Source of the DNA: Plectrocnemia conspersa
Taxonomy: Eukaryota > Arthropoda > Insecta > Trichoptera > Polycentropodidae
Assembly: GCA_009617715.1 (NCBI GenBank)
Contig: VTFK01000117.1
Location: 1,178,001 to 1,242,000, forward strand
DNA length: 64,000 nt
Direction of reading: 5' to 3'
This document shows positions 22,990-36,064 of this stretch, in pieces. Below the pieces are notes generated by a model, which made no database searches, was not told the DNA's origin, and worked only from the letters and a program-made list of their open reading frames with translations. The first letter of the stretch is position 1. Each line of letters begins with the position of its first letter. The translations under genes and the position numbers were made by a program.

Positions 22990-23172
22990 GGATAAGAAAC
23001 ATTTTTGGTATGAGTGAAAAATAGGGGATAAAATAGCAGTGGCTGCTCATAAACTAAACAATGCTTTTGATGTAGGTACTTGCGTAGAAACAAGCGTTGC
23101 AATGATGGTTCAAAAATTTCATGCTGGGGACGAAGTTCTTGAGCGTCCTTTTTCAGTTGAATCCCATTAAAA
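22990..23172 (+). pseudogene. Mariner transposase N-terminal remnant
   Basis: The frame reads DKIAVAAHKLNNAFDVGTCV, then MMVQKFHAGDEVLERPFSVE. This matches the mariner helix-turn-helix start (AAETARNINNAFGxGT...VQRWFxKFRxGDxSLE...RSGRP). Upstream WIRNIFGMSEK fits the same start. The WF of the second helix has decayed and a stop follows. No terminal repeats or catalytic domain remain here. A SINE-like tail follows directly. Confidence 0.65.
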
Positions 23173-23204
23173 AAATATTTTTTTCGAATTTTTATCGTGT
23201 CTAG

Positions 23205-23250
23205 AAAATCAGAATTAGTGATTATTATATAGTTATAATTCCGATCAATT
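23205..23250 (+). repeat. tRNA-like SINE copy B (3' part)
   Basis: TTAGTGATTATTATATAGTTATAATTCCGATCAATT matches TTAGTGATTATTTTATAATTATAATACCGATCGACA at 4702-4738. Only the body is present; no A or B box is seen. Confidence 0.55.
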
Positions 23251-23869
23251 TTCCTCAAGAAAAAATATCGCGAAGCATGATTGAAATAAAATCGAGCTAA
23301 ATCATGCAAAGTGACATTTATTGCTTATAAGCTGTAATAATAGTTTATATTTAATTTAAGTCACTAATTCACGGTCAGTGATTTTAGTTTGCTGTCTCAC
23401 TATTTAGTAGTTGTTGACTGTGTTTACCCTGTTGTAGAGGATTGGGCTAACACTTTTCATCTAGTGTTTGCTCCGAATATTAGAATTAAAATATCTAGGA
23501 AAGAAATAAAAAATAACAACTTAACTTAAAATTGTAAAAACCATAACAACTAGTGGGGTTAATAAAATATTATTTTTTTTACTATACGCATACTTTTAAC
23601 CTAAAGCTTAATAATAAATAATTTTACGAAAAATGTATAACTTAATAAAATTAAAAAATACCGGTATTTTATAATGTATTTTATTTTTAAAAGCATAGTA
23701 ATAAACCATTTTTAGAGCAGCATGCGGAAGAGCTACGACCTGTTAGTTTGTTTTTCACTAACCACCTGCATATTGAATATTTATACTTACATATTTAGAA
23801 TAGTTTATTAATACAGTGCTTACATTCATATTGATTTTAGTAAATCTCTTAGAAATCGATTCGGAAGGG

Positions 23870-24260
23870 AGAAAAAAACATGTTTCCGGACCAGTCGTCA
23901 GAATTAGAAGAGACGACAGCTGCGCTTGACAAATCAGACAGCTTCCGAGATTTAGTTGTATAAACTCTACATTTTATGGACCTCGGGTGTATGCACCGTG
24001 GGGATTAATAAACCGGGGGTTAAAAATAATCTCGGTGGTTAAAACGAAACATCAAACAGTTAACTGAGAGTTGAGAGTGTCCTTTGAGCACCTGAGAGCT
24101 TTTCTATCTTTGAATCGATCTTTGAAAAAATAATTTCGGAGAGAGTCGCCGCCGAGGGAATGCTTCGCAGCATCTTTCGTTACTCACTCGGTCTATTTAC
24201 GAGCCAGGCTGGCCAAGAATCAAGGTGAGGGCAGTGTCCGCTGACTCTTTTTCCTTTTCG
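23870..24260. other. GC-richer unique island ending in a donor-like site
   Basis: About 390 bp of non-repetitive sequence (GAAGAGACGACAGCTGCGC, ACCGTGGGGATTAATAAACC, GAGTCGCCGCCGAGGG). AATCAAG|GTGAGGG near 24221 is a good plus-strand splice donor. A 27-codon ATG frame begins at 23880 (MFPDQSSELEETTAALDKSD...) but resembles nothing known. It is a candidate untranslated or alternative exon, or an enhancer. Confidence 0.3.
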
Positions 24261-27200
24261 GGATTCCCTTATCGAATAGAATTTTACGAAATGTGAGATG
24301 GAGCGGGATTATGCAATGTCTTATGTGAAATTCGACACTGGATCATTTTTAGAAGTAGGACGGCGCTCGTCGAAGCAAAATTCGTCAAGAATGTCCAAGC
24401 TAAAGTAGACCTAATGCACAATATCTTTAGGCTTCTATTCCTATGCCTTAAATGATATCAATTACAATATTTCACATAATGATATTATTCGTCACGTGTA
24501 ATCTATTGCTTTATGGTCATTGAAGTATAAAAAATTCGCAGTTCTTGATTTGAATTCGAATTTAACTTACAGGTTATCCAGACCATAGCCATCATGTCGC
24601 ATAACTCACATTATTTACGATCTGGTATAAAACGTTTTTAGTACATACATTACGTTCCGACTATCGTCGAAGCGTTCTGCACAAAAATAGATTAACGCAC
24701 TGTGACCATCTTTCACGGTCGCGTGGGACATTTGGTTCGCACATGTCCCACAATACGATCTTGATTAATACACCATAAAACAAGAATATCTTCCTACGCG
24801 CGTTTGGCAAGATATTCGGCAAACTTCCGCTGCTTTAAATTTTGCTTCTATTTGTGCTTAACTCAACGTTTAACCAATGATTGGAGAATGTATTATTAAC
24901 ACAACACACAATAATCGATTGTTTTGCATATTTTTGGATGATATAAGCCATTAGATGTGGATCAATGACGCCCACAGTCTTTGCGAACGATGCCCCTCAG
25001 TAAAAAATAAATTGTTACATAAAAAGCGCGTGCGATTTGATCTTCAGCATAAAGCTTCAAAATGTTCTCTTCATAATCTTGGATCAATAATCTTAGTATA
25101 ATGAAATATTTGTATCTAAAGAAATATCTAAGTAAGTTTACCTTTAGAAAAAATGTTATTATCCTTTTATTAATATTAATATTAAAAAATTAAAATTAAT
25201 TATTAATAAAATAAAATTGAATAGTGTTAAAAAATATATTCTATTGATTGCCTCAATATTGCAATAATATATAAGATACTCTACTAGAAAAATAGTGTTA
25301 CAATTTATGATATGTATCGCTGGTGTTAAAACGAAGATCACTTTAAATGTTAGTCTTTTATTTTATTTTATGATTTAACATTTCCCAAAACATACATATA
25401 TGGGTGTTTAACAATAACCATCAAGCAATAAATGCATCAAGTAATAAATGCGCAAGCTTGGTTGAGCACCCTGGGTTGCACAATAGTCACGCAGATATTC
25501 TAAAGACATAAATTAGCAGCAATTACCATGAAAAACTCATTTATAAACCGAAAAATAATCGTTTGAACCATTTCTTATAAATATATAACGATCGACAAAC
25601 GTGGTAATATTAACTTCCACCAAGGAGCTGATTTTGAAAGTGCAGTTAGACTCTAATGCGATTGGTTCTCAATTTGACTCATCTCATATCGAAAGAACAT
25701 TAAAATATTTGTGACACTCGGTCACATTACTTATCGCTGACAATCGAATCATCGACGACCACAAAGTAGACTCACAAACTGACAATATGTATGGTAGTTG
25801 TTTTTACTGTTATTAAAAAGGAAATCAAAATTATCTATGTATTGTGAGCAAATGTTGATCCTTTATTTTACTTAAACGATAAAATCGTACATATTTCTTC
25901 GTTTTTTAAAATTATTTCTTACTTTCTAAAACACGTAAAAAGCGTTCATAACATCAATATAATTTTAATTTGAGAGTTTTATGTCACTTGGAACATATTA
26001 AAAAATTCACTAAAAAGAGAAAGTCTTAGGCAAGAAAACATAATATGAATTCGCGTTTAAATTTCCAATTATGTATTCTAGTGAAGTAAAAATTCAAGAA
26101 ATATTTTTGTCTATTATTTAGCAAAGAATATTAAACGTTTCTGTAAACGTTAAAGACAGATTTAAAATGAAGTTATTTACTTGAACAATAGCTCCTGTTC
26201 TCAGTTTCTGAAATATATTCATTCAGGTGATATTAAAGAAAAGTTCGTATTTTGTAGTGCACTTAATATTAATACAAAAAGTAAGATTGATGAACTAAAG
26301 AAGAACGATGAGCTCAAAGTTGGAATTTCAGCTTCATTTCAGCTTCATTAAATTAAATCTGAAGCTCTTCAAGCCTGTTCATCTAAAGAACTATGCTCAG
26401 AACAGGTCATTGGCCTCTTCTTTTCTACAGCTGTACGTTTGTTTAAAGAGAAAATCGCTGTAAATCATGTCTTTGAGCTGAAAGGTAAATCAAGATTTTC
26501 CCGGAAGTTTAAGAATAAAATGACCTTGTGGCTTAAATTAATGACGAAACATTAAATATATTTGAATAGTTGAATAGGATCAACACGAAGCTTTAGTCCA
26601 AGAAAACGAACATTATCACTTTCGGGATTATTGTGGTTTGATAATAGATAAGAAAGATTAGTTTATTGAACAATATTTTACCGATAATATAGATACCAGA
26701 ATCGGGCGGCGAAGTTTAGTCTGTCAAATTATTTGTAGGGATTATTAGTGATTTGAGGTGAGAGGTATTGTTATATGCTTTATAATGGTCCTTTGAGGAA
26801 GCTTGGACGATTTTAAAACCAGTTGCATTAGGATCTAACTCCACCTCTGAAATCATTTCCTTTGTGAAAGCGATCCAATGATTACAAATGAAGAGGCAAA
26901 CAATGCTTATTTGATACAAGACTATTAGTGTTTTATTTATAGAGTTTATGGATTTTTGTGGTAATTAATGGCGTTCGAAAGTCTGCGTGGCTATTGTGCA
27001 ATTTTTGGTATTCTCCCAATTTTTAATATCGGTTGGAAAAAAACATCGTCATTTTGATGATTTCAAAAGCCAGATAAACTCACTTCAAAATCATCTAAGG
27101 GTATTTTTATTCAAGCTGCAAATCTTGGAAACATTGAATTTGGATTCTCAATTAAATATTCGAATTATTCGCCCAATTTTCAACTATATGAATATTCGGA

Positions 27201-30200
27201 TAATTGATCGAATATTCGTAAAACATTCGTTTATACTATCTAGAACAAAATTTAAAAAATCTTATAATTAAACAATTTGCATACTTGAGCAACACATTCG
27301 AAAATATTTTTTTGAATAGAATAGTTTTTCGTCCGTATCTACTATGACCGAAATTCGCAGAATTCGTTCGTTGAACAAAACAAACTGTTAGAAAGGCCCA
27401 CCTTTGATTATCGTTTAACGCTTATCACAAAAACAAGCGTGCGTCGCAAATATTTGTGAAGTTCGTCTTAAGTTTTTTTATTTGTTGTTTCAAGACGCAA
27501 AGATTTAATTTATTTTAATCGGTTAAATAATTCGATGAAGATTAATTAATTTATAGTAGTTCAATTTAAGCGCACAAAACTTTGATATATGTACATCTTC
27601 GATAAAATATTATTAGCAATAAATTCGATAAAATTATGTATAATATTTAAAATGTTTCATAAATTTTGCAGAATAAATTTAATCGAAGTTGATCTTAATT
27701 ATTATGATTCGAAAAAGATGAAATGTCGTCCTTGATCAAAAAGTCTATAAAATAATTTTTTAAACATTTTTCTTTTAACGCCATCACTAATTTTTAGTAC
27801 ATAATTGTGCAACGCTTATGAAAATAATTAATTAATAATTAAAATAATTATTACGAACTTATAATTATTTTTAATTAAATAATATTTCACATTTTCAAAA
27901 AATTAATATCAGTAAAAACCGAGTAAAAAATTACGAATATATTCAAATAGTTAAAAATACAGTTCTAAAAAACTCTTCAGTATGGTAGATAAATCTAAAG
28001 GTAAAATAAATATTAATTTCAATTTAATGATTATCTCTAATCACTTTAAAACGTACTTTTCCAACAAATTAGCAATAATTTTTTTGCCAGCATGTAGTAG
28101 CATTCCAAATGAAGTACTAGATGAATTCTTAGATTTAAGGAACGATTCATGTTACTCATTTTATGAATTTCTGACTCAATTCTGGTATGTGTCAGATCAA
28201 ATGTGACGATGATTTTATTTATTGAATTTACTTCCATTTGTGTCTACGCTATCATCGCTTCTTAATTAAAAAATAAAATAAATAAATACTAAATGTTGAG
28301 AATGATATTTGGTTGACGTTATTGAAAACACACATACATTTTTTCAATATGGATCGTATTAAGTGAATTAATAAGCTATTACAATATATTGAAAAAAACT
28401 ATTTTGGTTGTGAAAAACTGTGTACGTATGTTATGCATACATATTTACAAAATAAATAAATATCGTACTATTTAATTTTAAAAGATTACTTTACTTTACA
28501 AAACTGTGTTACATATCATACAATTTATAAATGGCAAGCCTTTTGTTTGATGGATTAGAGTACCTGCTGTTTGACAATCGATATCTTATAATATCAGCAA
28601 ATGCAGCGAATCAAACAAAGGCTTGTCTTTTGACGTTTGTTTTTTTTATAAACATAAGGACGAAACTTAAACACAAATTGCATTTGTACATCGTTTTTGT
28701 GGCTAGTCTTTCAATAATTGTGGGTGTAGGTGTATGACATGTTTGGTTGTTAGGTCCATTAATTAATTAAACTTAATTAAAACTATGATTTCATAGTTTC
28801 ATTTTTAATTTTCTATTGATGCAGAGGCGGTGTAAAACTATCTGTTTTTGCGGTAAAATATGAAACTGTAGTTATTTATTGTATCATGGAGTCAATTCAT
28901 AAGACCCCTTTATGGTGCACTTCCACATAAATCGCACATGCTCAAATAGGCGACAATGGTCCTAGAAATGTCAATGTGGAGATGGGAGCCGAGATAAAAG
29001 TCAAGGATTCAGATACCAATCGGCAGTTCGCTAAACTCAGTGGCTTCCAAAGTTTGCGTAGTAGTTTCATATCTGCCATGTGACTTGATATTGTCGGACC
29101 ATGAAGAAAAAGGACAGGGTTTAAAAACTTTATTTGCCATTAGAGTAGATAAAATTATACGCATTTTAAAAGCATATTTTATATATATTTATAATATAAT
29201 ACATGAAAAAATATACAAATGAGATGATTCATTTTCAATACTAATTAATTAATTATCTCGCCGGGTTTAAAGATTTTAAATGAAAAATAACATTTGGTAC
29301 ATAAAACAAAGATAATTATTGTTAATAAGCACATCTGACCTCCCGCTGTGTTTATTCTATATCCACATATAAGTGCTACTCTTCGGTTAATATCCATCTC
29401 GGTGATAACTATAGTGCTCATATATTAATTATGGTGTATATTTAGGAGCGCAACAAGCCAAGTGCTTATGCGTCATGTGCTTTCAACTTATTTATAATAA
29501 ATTAACAAATTTATAAAATGTACTTAAATTTAATACGCATGACTTATAACAATAATATTGCTTTAATTAATTAACAAATTATTCGTTTTGAGTGAATAAA
29601 AAATCACGATTCTTCTTATTGTTGCTAAGAAAATAATTACGGTTTATTCCTTTCAAATCTTAATATTATTAACCTCATAAATCAATAATTCTGATCATAT
29701 AAAATTACGGAGTTTTAGAGTTGATGTTGTCACTAAATGCACTTTCAGAAGCAGCTTCGTTTTTAAAGAAGTTGTCAAAATTTTAAGCCAGTGATCTGTT
29801 GCCGAGATGTCTGGTGAGAACGAAGAGACAAAATTTCATAGATCAATTCCTAGAATTGGACCTTTAAACAGTTACCATAATTTTTGGTGTAATATCTGTT
29901 TTGGGAAATGATTTCTTTAAGCATTGAGCAGACATTTTTGATCTATTTTTTATTATACGATCGAGAAATATTTCTGTTGAGAATTGTTGTAAAATATAAT
30001 TTTCACAATATAGAAAATATTATTATAGTAATATGTAGACAGTAGTGTGATAGTCTTTCGAAAATATAAATTGTATTGGACATCGTGACTTTGGACTGCA
30101 ATGGACTTCAAAGGGTCAACAGTACCCACACCAAGAGCATTACTTAGTATACGAATAGTTTCTACTGCTCTATTAACTGTTTTAATATACAAAAAATGTT

Positions 30201-30325
30201 TTAATATACAAAAAACTTATATAATATTTTATTAAGATTCAGTCAGAACATTGTTCATGTAAGTAAGTGGTTAAAAAAGGAACCAATTTCATAATTGTTT
30301 TTCTTAGTAATCTTTCATAATTACA
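24261..30325. other. Non-coding stretch, 6 kb
   Basis: Mostly AT-rich. A perfect 9-bp hairpin lies at 24723-24751 inside a mildly GC-richer patch (24640-24830). TTTCAGCTTCA is tandemly repeated near 26325-26349, and a 20-bp unit TGTTTTAATATACAAAAAA is duplicated at 30178-30215. The minus frame 26716-26919 and plus frame 26987-27271 have no family resemblance. Confidence 0.5.
24723..24751. repeat. Hairpin, 9-bp perfect stem
   Basis: GTGGGACAT (24723-24731) pairs with ATGTCCCAC (24743-24751) across an 11-base loop. It sits in a GC-richer patch, so it may be a symmetrical protein-binding site. Confidence 0.6.
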
Positions 30326-30329
30326 ATAA

Positions 30330-30450
30330 GATTTATTACCAATATATAACATTTACTAAAATTTTAATTGAATTTAAAATTATTCATAACGAAGATTTTT
30401 TAGTTTTCGTTCAGTTCATGAGAGGCACCCATTTGTTAGGATTTTTATTT
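30330..30450. repeat. Unnamed dispersed repeat R4, copy 1
   Basis: GATTTATTACCAATATATAACATTTACTA, TTTTAATTGAATTTAAAA and GTTCATGAGAGGCACCCATTTGTTAG recur in order at 31807-31925. It is non-coding. Confidence 0.65.
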
Positions 30451-31401
30451 TTTATGGTACAGAATTAACGTCATTTTTAATGCAATAGCCACATTTAAAG
30501 AAAAAATACTAATAGTAACCGAATTCGAAATTTGTTATTAAAAACTCATTTCATGAGTTTTTATTTAATTTTTAATGTTTCAGAATAAATATTTCTAATA
30601 TTACAATACTTTGGGAAATACTATTGTAGATTTTTTGTTTTTAAAGTTACCATATACCTATGTATTTACAATGCTCCTTTAAATTAATTTTAGTATCTAC
30701 AATTATACATAAATATTTTATATTAACAACTATTTCTATAACAGTTAGCTATAACTATTTTTATATTATTATCTAACATAGTATGATTGTATGACTGTGA
30801 AGGTTAAGAGGAGGGTATAAGGTCAGTGAAATTCAGGGACTCTTTTTAGCTTCCAGCTTTAAAGTTTATAGTGGAAGATTTCGATTAGAGTTTTTGGTCT
30901 TTTAAGTACTCTTAAAAATTATTGATATGGCATAAAACAATTATTGTTTCTAAGAGCTTCCAGATCTGCAAAGAGGTTTTTGTCAACTTTTTCTCTATAC
31001 ATCTAGCCTAATAGTCGGGACTAAGATAAAATTTTAAGAAACTGATGATGTTGCAGATTAAGGTAATAGCTTAGGTTATGTACTTGATATTATAAATGAA
31101 TATCATATATACAAAGTATGAAAATTTATTAATAAATTTTAAACATTTTTTTTCTTAGAGCTAGCTGCGATTTGAGTGAAAATCGATATTACCAGTGTTC
31201 TGACGGACCGTATGATACGAAATGTTGTATGGTAATGCTCTACTAAACAATAAGGACTCCTTTATTAAAATTTAATTAGAAATGTGAAGAGATAAAATAT
31301 ACGCGATTCCGCATTTTACCCGCAAAATAAGCACTGATGTCTGTTGCCTGAACTTGTATTGAGTGACTAACTATTTGTATATGTAATAATAGTCTTATAC
31401 A

Positions 31402-31608
31402 TATGCTGGCATTGCACATTGATTTGTTTAATGTCATCTAGGAGGAGCTGGTCCGGTTCGTATTATTTAATTTTAATATCAAAAAAAAAAATATTTTTTT
31501 TTATTGTTTCTTACTTATTATTTTATTATATATATTATTATTTTTTCATGACGCATTGGGGTAACTTGTTGAGTCACGATGGTTTTAATTTAATTTAAAT
31601 AAATAAAT
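31402..31608 (+). mobile_element. Jockey-like retrotransposon, 3' fragment
   Basis: ATGCTGGCATTGCACATTGA to GGTTTTAATTTAATTTAAAT aligns with 14727-14955 of the longer copy: end of the RT open frame (homologous to the stretch coding ASYIDLFNVS), 3' UTR, hairpin region (GACGCATTGGGGTAACTTGTTGAGTCACGATGG) and tail. The hairpin is partly decayed. An A/T slippage run interrupts it at 31480-31500. Confidence 0.75.
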
Positions 31609-31806
31609 TTGTATAATGTATATTTTTTAACACAAATTATAATGCAATTTTTTTGGTTTCGTCATTTTTAAATGCGTCGTAAATACTTGACTGTCAAACG
31701 CAAACTACGCGTCCAATATGGTTAACAATTGACGCTGGGTATCACAGACAGTTATACTGATTAAATTATAAACTAATTCCATTACTGCTTTTTCAGTATA
31801 CTAGCG

Positions 31807-31925
31807 AAATATATAAAGGATTTATTGCCAATATATAAATACCTATATCTACTAGTATTTTAATTCAATTGAAAAAATCGTTATTTTATGTGTTTTTAGT
31901 TCATGCGGCACCCATTAGTTTAGCT
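31807..31925. repeat. Unnamed dispersed repeat R4, copy 2
   Basis: GATTTATTGCCAATATATAAATACC through TTAGTTCATGCGGCACCCATTAGTTTAG matches 30330-30450 in order, about 1.47 kb away. The retrotransposon fragment at 31402 lies between the two copies. Confidence 0.65.
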
Positions 31926-32289
31926 AAATTGATCAACTCCTAAGAGGTGTTTTAATCTCATAAGAAAAATGTTTCTCATATTTGAATTAATAGCCAGGAT
32001 AAATAACAAAATTAACAATCAGTTATTTTGAAAGCAATAGTTGACCAATATATTTGGGGAAAAATTGTGTGTTAAATTATGGTCACCCTAAATCCATCAC
32101 ATAACGATTAAGTAATTTCCCGTGGAAGATCTTTGAAATCTCAATGCTTCTTATGTATATTAAGTAGCTCAATAAGAAATTTTTCGATTTGTTTTTTAAA
32201 TGTCAGATTTAGACATATTGTAGAATCATTTCAATGAACAAAGTAGGTTGTTTTGAGATCATTGCACCCGCGACTAAATATATAATAAC

Positions 32290-33120
32290 ATTAATTGTTC
32301 ATTGTCTGCAGATGAAGATGGTCCGCGCCTTGGTAACGCCTGCTTCACGTGTTCGTGCCCTCCACTGTGTCCATGCGATCTTGGGGAACACATGCGTTTC
32401 CAGACGGGCCCCAGTCCGTCGAGGCGAGCTCCCAAAGCGGGACCTCCGTTTGGGCTCTAGAGCGAAGAAAAGCGCGCGAATCGCTGATAACGAGACACCG
32501 GACTGCCTTATTTGTCGACAAAAGTGCCCGACCAGCATCCAGAATCCAGCGGGTGCTATTCGCGTCCCGCTGCACCGGTGTCGGGTTTCGCTTCCACCGG
32601 CTTCTAAATATAACCAGCCAACGGCCGGCGAGCGGGAGCCCGGGACTCTATTTCTGGAGAATACGAATTTGGATCGGGGGGGCTATCCCACCCGGCGAGT
32701 TCGGATTCCTTCTGTCCGCTTCTACCAATCGCGGGGTGCTTCTACCAGTCTTCTGCAAAGCGGCGGCCGAGGCGGTACTAGTCGGTCCGATCGATCATCC
32801 ATCGGCCTTGCGAGAGTTCCGTGCTTCCTTACTTCCCATAGTGATGTCTGAACGTATGGAATGTAAAGAAGTATGGAGCGTCGCAGGTCAAACCGTCGAA
32901 TCGTTGTGAATCGAACAGTGACTCGAATGTGCATTTAGCTCTCGGGTCAGGTAATGAACATTTGGGGCGATGCTGCGACAGCATAGGAAGAAGACAGTGG
33001 TATACATTTGTGAATTGTGAAAAAAAATTGACGGTTGACGTACTACATGTGGTGCCCAGACGGGCCGCGCCCCATACTTCACGCAGACATGATGCGTTCC
33101 TAAACGCGTGGCGTGCTATA
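32290..33120. other. Large GC-rich island, possible untranslated exon or promoter
   Basis: About 800 bp, the most GC-rich long block of the window, with many CpG (GTCCGTCGAGGCGAGCTCCC, CGGCGGCCGAGGCGG, ACGGGCCGCGCCCC). Several long overlapping frames are open on both strands (plus 32234-32851 and 32349-32909, minus 32299-32538), as expected when stops are scarce. None has a domain I recognise. CATTGTCTGCAG before 32312 and GGTCAG|GTAATG near 32950 could serve as plus-strand acceptor and donor. The alternatives are a promoter of a nested gene, an untranslated exon, or a conserved enhancer. Confidence 0.4.
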
Positions 33121-34325
33121 AATATTTAAAACTTTTTCTTTCAGAATATTTTAATGTGACCTCAAAGTGCCTCAGTTCTTCCGATTTATACCAGAAATCA
33201 GCAATGGACTATATACATCTACACGAAGAAGGAACAGCGAAGATCCTGACATTTATATACAGAAAAAAGATCTTCCATCTTCTGATCAATTATTTTCATT
33301 GATACTTTTGATTGATATGATACCATAGTAGCGAAAAGGAAATGCCAGTTCTTTGTACTATAGATAGGCAACAAGACTAGAGCGCATCTTCGATAGAAAA
33401 CACGCGTGTTTTAGCAATTAGCAATCCAGATCTAGAAACCAAACGTGTTTCTTCGTGTCATATACAAACCCAAAAACACTTCAATGATTTTTTTTGAGAT
33501 ACTTTTTGTTTGAATAAAGTCGATTTTTTTACTGAAATACTTTGAGAGTCAGTTAGTTATAATACTCATACAAAGTTTTATATGATATTTTAAATGGATA
33601 CATAAATTGTGTCAAAAGAAGTAAATTATATTTATCCAATAATTTAAGAACATTTTTAGCATCAATGTGTTTTTACATTGGACTCAGATTCACGTATATT
33701 TTTAATCCAAAATGACTTCAAAAACAGCAAACTACGTAACTAAACACTTCTATGGCAGTCAAAAATATTTTATTAAGTACGCGTATTTTTTATCGATAAT
33801 AATTTCAGAAGGAGAAAAACGATTCTGTTTTATGAGTATGTGGAAGAATTTGGTAAGGCGTAAATCGGTTTACATTAACCCTTATATCACTTAGATGTAT
33901 ATTGTTAGCTATTTATAGCAAAATGTAGTCTTTCCAATTTAGGTAATTGCTCGAATGTCTTTATCTACCATTGCAAATAAGACATTAAAGAATAATTCAG
34001 TATTTTGACAAATGTGGTGAAAAATGTATATTATAAATGAAAATACATCTGTTTTTTTACATCTTAATCATCATCGTTACTACACTATGTAACTATGTTC
34101 ATATCCTGGAAGTAAAATCATTTTGTAGTCAAAATTATATGTGAAACATGGTTGAAATGTGACAACTTAATGAAGAACAAAATTAGTATTGGAGTGGGTC
34201 ATTTTTAAATACGGCATTGTAGTGTTTCAACCCTAACGAAAAAGAGATCTCTTGTTTATATTTTTGTTTTAGGTCCTTCCGACTTCCGTGCCAGAAGAGT
34301 GGTAGCACATTTTTTAGAAACTTAT
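33121..34325. other. Non-coding stretch
   Basis: AT-rich. The plus frames 33108-33302 and 33712-33894 lack any family resemblance or splice support. Nothing else is visible. Confidence 0.5.
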
Positions 34326-34600
34326 TTCCAGAAACAAACCAACCCTACCCCATCGGTTGAATGGGGTCCGATCTTGGGAGTGCATTGTTGCATTGCCATT
34401 GAAGCGGCAAGGTGACGGTGGTGGGTACCTTGCGATAATGGGACAACCCGGTATTGCGATACGTTCACCCCGAAAAAAGTCTATTTCCAGACAACGGATT
34501 TGTGATTCAGCAGCACGGGGCCATTACCGAGAATGTTGACCCCTACGCGGCGGTATCGGAATGTGAAATTTTTATTTATTTGGATTGGCGAGTCCAAAAG
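34326..34600. other. GC-richer unique island
   Basis: About 270 bp (CCATCGGTTGAATGGGGTCC, AAGCGGCAAGGTGACGGTGG, CCCCTACGCGGCGG). Frames are open on plus over this part but match nothing. Candidate conserved non-coding element. Confidence 0.3.
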
Positions 34601-35529
34601 CGGAAACGTTACACGTGTACACGGTCGCCCTAGGTTAAACCAGGCGTGCTCGACATTTTGTATTTTTTACTGCTTCGGTTTTCAGATTCTGAGAAAAAGT
34701 CGAGAGCCTGCGTCATCCGCTAGAAGTGTTTTTTTGTTTGGTTCGTATTACATACGTGCCAAACCGTGAACTTTACAATTGTTGAATACTCGACATGAGA
34801 TTGGAAGAAAAAACAAAAGTAAAACATGTGTCTTGTAGACTCATGCATTGAACGTTGCAAAAAAAAGCACCGGATGAAACGTGCGAAATGTATAAGGGCG
34901 ACACATGTGTTAAAATATGGTAGACATTATTTAAAAACAAAATAAAACAATGGAGCGACAGTTTGATATTTGCTGATGCGATCGGAGTGGTCCGAGACGA
35001 ATTACAAGCGTTTAGCGTTACAAGTTTGACACTACTCAAATGGTAGCACGCGACAGCGCTTATTGAACTGTACAATAATATAATTTGTAGTGTAAATAAT
35101 TTTAAATCATTGTATTAATGTTTTTTTTGTGAATAAAAAATGTTCGTAACAAAATATTTGGTATCTTTCACAACCTAATCTAATTTATAATTTGCGACAC
35201 AAAAGATAATATATTTATTAAGCTCTGATCAATATTTAATAATGATATAATTATATATAAATTAATTTATTAAGATAATTTAAATAATAGAGAATACAAT
35301 AAAAATCTAATTAAGATTATATCAGCAATCTGCAGCTTAGAAATATTTTTTTTATGTAGCTATTACAGATTTAACATATACTAAAAATATCTAAATTTAA
35401 ATAGCCACATTTATTCGAATTTTCAAACAATAAAGTACACAAATTAAACATTTTTTAATGACGAGATATACTTTCTAAATATTAGAAATATTGAAAAACA
35501 CTATACACAGTTTAGTTATCTTTTAAACG

Positions 35530-35624
35530 GACTGTGTTTTTTTGATAAACGGTCAAGCAAAACAAATGGGAGCCGTATCAATTCATGTCAAAATTATTAT
35601 CTGTTTTATTCAGAAAACACAGTC
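35530..35624. repeat. 95-bp foldback with ~22-bp inverted ends
   Basis: GACTGTGTTTTTTTGATAAAC (from 35530) is inverted as GTTTTATTCAGAAAACACAGTC (to 35624), with the terminal 11 bases perfect. Repeat R2 copy 2 starts within 5 bp of its right end, so it could be the terminal or subterminal part of that element. Confidence 0.5.
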
Positions 35625-35628
35625 AGCA

Positions 35629-35800
35629 TTTAATTGGTCCGCTTTCGTCATATAAGTCAGTTACTCACATTCAAACTATTTTAATGTTTAACCGATTACC
35701 GATACGGTTGTCTTACGAAAGAGTTGTATTTGTTAGAATACCGTTTCTTTTGACCGATGAATGCTCAGATTAAATATGTATTTTTATTTTAAATGTAATA
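35629..35800. repeat. Unnamed dispersed repeat R2, copy 2
   Basis: TTTAATTGGTCCGCTTTCGTCATATAAG, TTTAACCGATTACCGATACGG, GTTAGAATACCGTTTC and GACCGATGAATGCTC. See 11341-11506 and 36601-36765 for the other copies. Confidence 0.7.
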
Positions 35801-36064
35801 ATAATTATTATAAATAATTTTCATTTCTATTCAAATTTTTGTATTTGTTTTTTATATATTTTTTGCATAGCAACGCATATGATCATTATCTGTTAAAAAC
35901 ATTTGATTAAATTATAATTAAAATATATAAAAAACAGTGCAAAATAAATCAAATTGAATGACGCAATAAATTAATATATCATCAATATTATTACATACCA
36001 AAAACATCGATTATAGACAGAATTAGAAAATATTTAAATAATTAAAAAAATATTTATACTTTGT

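Noticed and set aside
22977..23309. 110-codon minus-strand frame
   Set aside because: The opposite strand carries a mariner N-terminus, so this frame is its shadow.
26280..26560. Possible P-element/THAP-type transposase remnant
   Set aside because: One frame (SEALQACSSKELCSEQVIGL...) looked protein-like, but I could not match motifs in order to any transposase. It may still deserve a profile search.
32234..32909. Two long overlapping plus-strand frames (205 and 186 codons) as a gene
   Set aside because: Frames are open on both strands of the same GC-rich block, with no recognisable domain. Stop-poor composition explains them.
33045..33075. TGGTGCCCAGACGGG as an LTR-retrotransposon primer-binding site
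   Set aside because: No LTR boundary, no second LTR and no gag or pol downstream. The resemblance is to a short, common string.
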